Source of the DNA: an uncultured Prevotellaceae bacterium
Lineage (GTDB): Bacteria > Bacteroidota > Bacteroidia > Bacteroidales > Bacteroidaceae
Assembly (NCBI GenBank): GCA_902778255.1
Contig: CACYXD010000003.1
Coordinates: forward strand, 1-64,000
Direction: 5' to 3'
Length of the DNA: 64,000 bases
Shown: positions 60,601 to 64,000 of the stretch, in pieces
Layout of the letters: the number at the start of each line of letters is the position of its first letter
How positions within the stretch are numbered: position 1 is the first letter of the stretch
Notes under the pieces: model-generated
The model's input: the letters and a program-made list of their open reading frames with translations, nothing else
Databases searched by the model: none
Told to the model about the DNA's origin: nothing
Translations under genes and position numbers: made by a program

Positions 60601-63310
60601 TTTCACCCTCAAAGCTGCCATCGAATCGACAGTTGGAGATGGTAACATTGGAATCGGTTACGCGTCCAACTAAACCGCCAGCGAGAGTGCTTTCGCCAGT
60701 TATGGTGCTATTGAGGGTGACCGACGAGCGGCAGTTCTCAATGGTTGTCGTACCGTTAATGACTTGTGCAATGATACCGGCAGGATACTTCTGGCCAGAC
60801 TTGATGGTACCGGCCACGTGCAAGTTCTTGATGGTGGCGTTGCTTGCATGGCGGAAGGGAGCAATAAATCGCTCGTTCTCCGTCCAGTCCTTGTTGAACG
60901 TCAGCGTGTGACCGTCGCCTTCGAAGGTTCCGCGATAAACAGCACCTGTGGTTACTCCCACGTGCTCACTCGTCGTGATGTCGGCGGCAAGGACTGCGTC
61001 CACGTCATACTGCCCCCTGGCTTCATTCACCATCACAGCAAACGTATGCCAATCGGTGGCGTTGTAGATGATGATCCGCGATGTATATTCGCGGGTGGCA
61101 AAACTGTTGGTGACATTAAGTGTATGTCCGTCGCCTCGTGCCCACGTTTGACAGCTGGTCAAGGCGGTACTAATATGGTCGGGTGCAAAGAGACAGTTGT
61201 CGATAATTGCCGTACTCCCGTTTTGGCAATAGCCAATAAATCCACCATTATGGTGGCTTTTACCACCCTCAAAACTGCCATCAAACTTACTGTTGCGTAT
61301 CACGGCTTTACCGTCGTCGCCCAAACGGGCAATGAAGCCACCGTTGGTAGTCTTGGTGCTATAGATGGTCACTGACGAGCGGCAGTTCTCAATCGTGACA
61401 TTGCTGCCATCGAGCACGTTGCCTATCAGTCCGCCCGCATATTGTCCATCGGACCAGACGTCGCCCGCCACGTGCAGGTTCTTAATGGTGGCATTGGTCA
61501 CATAGCGGAAAGGAGCCAGATAGGGGTCGACATTACTGAGGTCGACAGTCAGCGTGTGGCCGTTGCCATCGAACACGCCCCGGTAGGGATAACCTTCAGG
61601 ACCGCAAGGCCTGCGGCCGCTTTCAATGTCGGTATAGAGTCGGGCGTTCACATCGTACTCGCCCTTAGCCTTAATCACCTTCTCGCAGAATTCGTACCAG
61701 TCGCCAGCTGTGCGGATGGGGAAGTAGTATGGTTTAACCTCATCGTATGTCGGGAGGGGAGAAGTGCCACGGTCGATATACATCTCCACCTTATAATTAA
61801 CACACGAGCGCGAGAGGTCAATCACCTTGTAACGCTGTTCGCGTTCCTCTGGAGAGAGTTCTATGTTCTGGATGTTCACGGTGTCGCCGGCCTGGTTGAA
61901 CACCGTGACGCGCAGCATCATCTTGGCACGATCGTCCCAAACGGCATTAGGCTCGTCGGCATATTCCCAGGAGACGCGGGCGGTAAAGGCTCGCTGGTCT
62001 TCCCACTGAGCGGAATAGGTGGCTATACGCCGCAGATGGATTTCGTCGACGACACACCTTTCTGTTTGTACGCACCTGTTGTTCCAGCCCCATGCCTGCG
62101 TCATCATACGGCGCACACGGTAGGTCAGGCTGTCCAGCGTGCCATTCTTCAGCATGTTCTTGTCTACGGCATCTATCAGGGTGCTGTCGACAAAGGTATA
62201 ATGGGTCTGCGCAGAGTCGGCGGTGTAGGGCTCACTGAAGATGGTCTCAAAATCTTCCTCCTTACCTGTCAGTGAGCGTTGTATCTCGAAGAAATCTGTA
62301 GTTGCTATGTCTTCGACCTTCGGATAAGCAACGCCCCAGTCCAATTGCACCGAAGCCTTGCTGTCGCCTAACGACCGCGCACTCAGTCCCACAGGCACGT
62401 GAATCATCTGCTGTGTCTGTGGTTCTGACGTTACATGAATAGGATTATTGTCGCGATCCAAATAGTCAACCATGACACGCAGATTGTTATGAGGAACGTC
62501 GGCATCCAAGTAGATGGTACCATTGCTGATGCCAGACTGCAAGTCCTTTTTGACAAGGACGCCGTTGTAGTCTATATACTCATACCGGGCCGAAGTAACA
62601 CGGTCGGAAGCAATAAACCAAGGCAGTTCCAACATGCCTGGCTCATTAAAGGACATGGTAGCCATAGCCAACTGTGGCGATGCCACAGTGGGGCGCTCCG
62701 GCAGGTGGATGACGGTTTTGTCTATTGAGCAGGTCTTCGTACTGTGCACATAGGCAGAACCACCGACTTTAACGTCCCACTGGAATGTCACTTCCTTGTC
62801 ATACATCTCGTAGGGAATGGTCCAGACGGCTGTAAACGAGTACTGCTCACCGTCACTGTCAGCAAAGATACTCTTGCTCACTTCGCCATCGCCCTTGGTA
62901 ATCTTAAAGGTCTGCGACGAATTGCCTCGCGTGATTTCAATGTCGCCACTGGTCTTTGTCTCGAACTTGGCGGGAACTTCCGACTTGTCATTGTCATACA
63001 CACTCACTCCAAAAGGATCAACCAGAATATCCGCTTTCCATGTCAACAGGACTTCAGAATGTTCAATCTTGTTCTTGTCTGTCCACTTGATAGTCAGGGT
63101 AGCATTATTGGTCCAGTTGTCAGTACTTACCTCGTCATAGATGGGCGCTGAAATACGGACCGTGTTGGAACCATTGAGCATAACCTGATAGCGATACGGC
63201 TGTAAAAGCGGACTGTCGGCCACTGCATTCTGTGGCAGCAGCCACGCGAAGAGCGCCGCCAGTAGTAGCCACGGTCGCCCTCGCCTTGTTTTTGATAGAT
63301 TGTTGTACAT
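51671..63310 (-). CDS. giant secreted surface protein A (3879 aa)
   Basis: A Sec signal (WLLLAALFAWLLPQNAVA) leads to the same domain order as protein B: three GLUG-like solenoid copies (about 525-1165), a fibronectin III-like domain (SSVVLTWDVEGVVDYFQVYR), Cna-B-like domains (GYVRLNDGTGVPDVEVTV), two LamG domains (DMPLFSHGTNGQKLQLWL, YTLMFWFKTDRNGRGVL), two C-terminal modules and the sorting tail KSGVYIFNGRKVVVK. The last third is closest to B; the solenoid region differs most. No promoter of the TANNTTTG kind is visible in the 55 bp before the start, so it may be transcribed from upstream of the membrane-protein gene. Confidence 0.85.
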   Translation of the reverse strand: MYNNLSKTRRGRPWLLLAALFAWLLPQNAVADSPLLQPYRYQVMLNGSNTVRISAPIYDEVSTDNWTNNATLTIKWTDKNKIEHSEVLLTWKADILVDPFGVSVYDNDKSEVPAKFETKTSGDIEITRGNSSQTFKITKGDGEVSKSIFADSDGEQYSFTAVWTIPYEMYDKEVTFQWDVKVGGSAYVHSTKTCSIDKTVIHLPERPTVASPQLAMATMSFNEPGMLELPWFIASDRVTSARYEYIDYNGVLVKKDLQSGISNGTIYLDADVPHNNLRVMVDYLDRDNNPIHVTSEPQTQQMIHVPVGLSARSLGDSKASVQLDWGVAYPKVEDIATTDFFEIQRSLTGKEEDFETIFSEPYTADSAQTHYTFVDSTLIDAVDKNMLKNGTLDSLTYRVRRMMTQAWGWNNRCVQTERCVVDEIHLRRIATYSAQWEDQRAFTARVSWEYADEPNAVWDDRAKMMLRVTVFNQAGDTVNIQNIELSPEEREQRYKVIDLSRSCVNYKVEMYIDRGTSPLPTYDEVKPYYFPIRTAGDWYEFCEKVIKAKGEYDVNARLYTDIESGRRPCGPEGYPYRGVFDGNGHTLTVDLSNVDPYLAPFRYVTNATIKNLHVAGDVWSDGQYAGGLIGNVLDGSNVTIENCRSSVTIYSTKTTNGGFIARLGDDGKAVIRNSKFDGSFEGGKSHHNGGFIGYCQNGSTAIIDNCLFAPDHISTALTSCQTWARGDGHTLNVTNSFATREYTSRIIIYNATDWHTFAVMVNEARGQYDVDAVLAADITTSEHVGVTTGAVYRGTFEGDGHTLTFNKDWTENERFIAPFRHASNATIKNLHVAGTIKSGQKYPAGIIAQVINGTTTIENCRSSVTLNSTITGESTLAGGLVGRVTDSNVTISNCRFDGSFEGEKSIGNGGFIAWVDEGSLAIIENSLFMPASVKTDPELSETWARQDERGHVVINNCYATKEFCHLLENDSDWEEFRTALKNRGTKSVNAVMNADFTVNNSADDFKGIFDGNGHTLTMRSGGGSLFNSAHDYTIKNLHLTVTPNGSIGGGDYFAALVWNSYNANIQSCWVSSSMHCNDLNAGGFIGHGHDTDHTINNCLFDGAISAGDDGKLGSNSYVGAFIGYAGDIGFATVTNCLENGQYFYVGARALGFEWRQRICNNGVSDNNYSYGDRSEWYDIDKASSDVSEMVQKLGSGWVVSGNKAVPKMANRNLWNNVGSLSASDLASGLGSAWYVDGDKVLPMMSSSLIGASEGELAQFFTVGWTLDGSELNPIMTTTEEYNPVTYPDPQLPADNFYHEGNGEIGKTLMTETRQSSVVLTWDVEGVVDYFQVYRRIEGSGDNDWELVADNLDNTGYEDKSVSPLLRYEYKVRAVTDCEGKHHSETDVKAGACKNTGRVAGYVRLNDGTGVPDVEVTVTHDKLADNENDQAVTMTANTDETGYFVIDGLPYNGLSDIEYIVSPTVRGNIKFEDGKTRYTVTFNDKKNDESIPEFTIINSHRFSGFVMYDGTSIPVKGAHFKVDDHNIYDAAGKLVETDFDGSFSFRVLDGQDSIQVWMDQHSFTEDGYYLDKNKNMAVITKDEADIYFYDATKVKLIGRVVGGNDQGCKPLDNNLSKNNLGNNLTMVMTLEGDNTSWLVYDNLNTDLKTRELTFPHAGGNGHQTTAVVERKRMTVKPDSVTGEYTLMLPPVRWKVQQVYCEGYPTLFQEGQTSEVIDLTDCLTAIDTTYTGIFYDVDKNRFEELQATYNAVYNRIYHAPVEISYKQLGYDSFDYFGDKSYMSTSVGSDKIEVPLARYDSISHTTHYTFGYPVFSLNRRYPVQVEVAERYRYNNDTRTGIVDIVPVGGGKVTVHNGMKNDPTPEVVELDSVGRGYFYITADQTVRLMTGADALKTVTLTLTQNGTTYEAEPLKAYTLNMFTTGGFKDVLVSGQPLLIDVLRDPPGGGSTATLSKGSKLKYAYSVDCTLKGGLQFSLVYGTMLDRFTGVVSAPEGVGTATGIMNNTDISKVFEFDYSLNAEGHRAFSYTMNVNEDITTSSDPNMVGADADLYIGMTQNIVVQPMSTIRAIPDSIFQQLKGRLGGGTTGGYSNDYGSMVDIAEGKDLNGNKFHLVRDESIGYGPEVTSQFVHSQKHILTQIIPEKIKELRALMFIGTAEDAQKKADATGKPVYRSLVPEDDDNFGLVNTKDGDIYYYTSSMKEEPGMNYVIHVPSSATTTPIDEVAEKCQTMLAWGLMIAKNEREKVATILGTTPFANYDVDGGTKVTYSEQFESDYTISNFISLPGVRGHQFFDTGGLDDGLSAGAMLGIKLLAALIEKGWAKTDKATQVSGKTSTDKADEFSTKVIFAGKTTQFRLVPIANFTTKGIDTEEKAYSRKETFNIVMDKKSHLNIDVYKALTDTATIKSNTALNVYSNQNFYNMTDFVQPFIKRGSTMAEAIYARSFVYRTRGGATVNPWESERRTIGYSPGYLLDERTKKIQNPKISLDRQSISGVAIDKPARFKVYLTNDSEQPEAATGSVALYNFNLDPKSNPNGAKLMLDGIAMTSSGWNLYLYPGEVVEKTLEVYAGTEFDYEGLKLGLMSCSDPDHIWEEATFDVHFLRQAGPVNISSPGDKWVMNTYASEDDKRGWFIPVTIDGFDKHQHNFDHIEFQYKESQRGDDSWTNLCSFYADSLLMTKASGEREMIPENGNIVTNFYGEGTVMEKAYDLRAVLFCRNGNEFLTTSSKILSGVKDTRRPQLFGTPEPTNGVLTQGDNIVFNFSEDIEYNYLSAITNFEVKGETNNDNISDAVSLQFKGQASVESEARRNFDGKSLTIDMMIEPDTLAKRDMPLFSHGTNGQKLQLWLTDDFKLKAVINDDKYVSDAAIQTGIFTQVAMSIDLASDSIAFYNGGKMLGKQKLLTHYTGTGKLIFGRTNEGDRMDSKYYEGRMMEARLWYRAMDGGLIGTTYGYRRLTGYETGLVDYYPMNEGSGDYIMDKTQGANAKLMGANWAVPRGYSLHLANEGLELTTNAMNRTKEEDYTLMFWFKTDRNGRGVLVSNGAGTKTEDGAQNRFNIAFEAEKLMYRSNGFAMQVPGNWSDGQWHHYAMTVNRGVNVVNIYVDKELRTTFAADSLGAISGGIPMLGAAKYKEKNANGETVTIDTRNWLTGNIDEFCFFAQALPLSLVKTYSTKSPYGDEAGLLTYLAFDRQERQKNNKIEVLPYAYSKKIHLDADGNIRYEEDPVTRKPTTTPIRDYVFVDSINVIQAHITDETAAPVVPFEELENLKFSFVGEGHKLLVNVNETAAKLNRRNLYVTVRDVEDKRGNAMASPQTAVFLVSNSSLEWLVNRLDHTIKYGTGEDDDQLLTLPFYNSSAISHTYTIENCPKWLALSSYTDVIAPQTLGYVNAKVSKDLNVGTYNEIIYLTDEDGISEPFYLNLTIEGEQPEWAEKVDGNLLANSMSIIGQVYINDELDTDARDIVGAFDSKGVCHGFANISNSTLTGEMGLYLTVYDSLATGRELNFRLWQYNTGREIVLTPESAITFAKDAMLGSDTPVRFTGGSSFIQNFYLAEGWNWVSFNIQSESLFDLNKLLSGMSWTDGDVLTELGGKLTLNYENGQWLAGGSTANVVISPKKAYAIKVQKDCTFPIEGSVIKQKDARTINLKQGWNGIGYTPVVNLTVETALSDYYDYAEPGDVIKSHTEFAYFTKSGNTGRWRGSLQYMKPGEGYMMLRKSAADAKFSYPFFELGSNAGELWTTNTSYTAAAKARSTMSVSAVVEGFETEDGDKLIAFANGETVGEAILSPLTADLSPLFYLSIAADKPEKLWFAIERDGEIVASTGEIMTFKTNAVIGSPDQPTAINFVKAEYADGQWYSISGMKLQKRPTKSGVYIFNGRKVVVK
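51940..51967. repeat. 7-nt repeat array inside giant gene A
   Basis: GAGGTGA, GAGGTCA, GCGGTCA, GAGGTGA. It encodes SPLTADLSPL in the last module, directly beside GCGATGCTCAGATA as in giant gene B. Confidence 0.85.
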
Positions 63311-63365
63311 AAATCAATAAATTAGGTTAATATAAAATTACTTATTCACTTTCACTACACCATTA

Positions 63366-64000
63366 TTAATATACACGCTCCTCCACAATCTCGCCCTGCG
63401 TGGTCATGGCCTGCAGCGTCTCCGTGCGCCAGATGACGAAGGCGATGATGCCTACGGAGAGCCACTGCGACAGGTACTCGCGGAAGAGCGAGCCGCCGTT
63501 GGTCATGTACACCGCATAAACCGCCATGATGACCGCCAGCACCACCAGGCTCTGCCACACCTCCTTGTGCTCCAGGTCGGCAAAGTTCCAGAGCAACCAC
63601 CGCTTGTAGCGCCGCAGCGCCAGCACGTAGCACGCCGCGAACACGGCGATGAGCGCCATCTGGTACATCACCATCGGCCCCGGCCTGCCGCCCTCGCCCG
63701 AGAGCAGCCCCGCGTCGCCACGCCAGACGGCCACGACGGCCAGCACCGCCACGGGCAAGTGAGCCACGAGCCACGGCCACACCTTGCGCCGCCGGTCCTG
63801 CAGCAGCCGCAGCAGCCACGCCATCATCAGCGGCACCAGCGTCAGCAGGTCGAGCGAGATGCACGCCATGTCGCGCACAGCCTTCTGCCCGGCCGCATCG
63901 CCGTCGCCCGGTACCGCCCCGAGCATCCAGGCCCATGCCTCCACGGGCACGGCCCACCACACGTGGCTACCAACTACAGCCGCCATGAACGCTGCCGCCC
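63366..64000 (-). CDS. multi-span membrane protein, N-terminus beyond window
   Basis: At least 206 residues with five or six hydrophobic segments (LLTLVPLMMAWLLRLL, WLVAHLPVAVLAVVAVW, MVMYQMALIAVFAACYVLAL, VWQSLVVLAVIMAVYAVYM, WLSVGIIAFVIW). There is no stop between the ATG at 63986 and the window edge, so the gene may start further out. A short soluble tail ends it. I do not recognise the family; it could be the membrane part of a sensor or regulator that has lost its C-terminal domain. The DNA is visibly richer in G+C than the neighbouring genes. Confidence 0.55.
   Translation of the reverse strand, partial: AAAFMAAVVGSHVWWAVPVEAWAWMLGAVPGDGDAAGQKAVRDMACISLDLLTLVPLMMAWLLRLLQDRRRKVWPWLVAHLPVAVLAVVAVWRGDAGLLSGEGGRPGPMVMYQMALIAVFAACYVLALRRYKRWLLWNFADLEHKEVWQSLVVLAVIMAVYAVYMTNGGSLFREYLSQWLSVGIIAFVIWRTETLQAMTTQGEIVEERVY

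Overview
The window looks like a chromosomal stretch of a Bacteroidales bacterium, most likely a gut or rumen Prevotellaceae (Prevotella-type) species. The support is: promoters of the Bacteroidetes form (-33 TTTG, about 19-21 bp, -7 TANNTTTGC); a fused MurF-alanine racemase; large one-chain PurL; TPR-type sensor kinases; PorT-type outer-membrane barrels; fimbrillin-type lipoproteins; and secreted proteins ending in a type IX secretion-like tail (GVYIFNGRKVVVK). The genus is inferred, not proven.

Layout. 1-107: 3' end of a 5S rRNA gene and its terminator. 114-3121: an EamA permease and a TPR histidine kinase. 3300-8555: a tight operon of a cytidylyltransferase-like enzyme, a PLP aminotransferase, a CDP-alcohol phosphotransferase and a flippase-like membrane protein fused to a clostripain-like peptidase, which reads as a pathway making and exporting a CDP-activated polar head group. 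8522-9676: a second histidine kinase. 9816-13228: YceD (DUF177), rpmF, fabH, then era and an outer-membrane barrel.

13229-17757 is an accessory island. It holds repeat-rich DNA, a strongly structured, independently promoted and terminated RNA of about 257 nt (13736-13992), and three co-directional genes: an EcoRI-type adenine methyltransferase, a DUF262-HNH nuclease and a PD-(D/E)xK/DUF4357/DUF4268 protein. This RNA plus three-gene unit is the best candidate here for an undescribed restriction or defence system.

17791-36678: a GH43 enzyme, a two-gene chromate transporter and purL run leftward. A BNR-propeller secreted protein, murF-alr and uronate genes (orphan PTS EIIC, an exported KduI, an ExuT-like permease) run rightward, with a broken S23-type four-helix-bundle gene inside inverted AT-rich repeats. 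An outer-membrane barrel, a nitroreductase and an alanine symporter follow leftward.

37089-63310: a leftward surface-protein locus. Two paralogous giant secreted proteins (3888 and 3879 aa), each followed by a paralogous lipoprotein, enclose a fimbrillin and a 44-codon ORF. Both giant genes end in the same 59-bp hairpin element flanked by 16-bp direct repeats, and the locus ends in a hairpin that mimics a tRNA acceptor-T minihelix. 63366-64000 is a GC-rich, incomplete membrane-protein gene.

A theme across the window is short arrays of 7-nt (sometimes 9-, 10- or 22-nt) repeats, both between genes and in frame inside purL, murF-alr and both giant genes.
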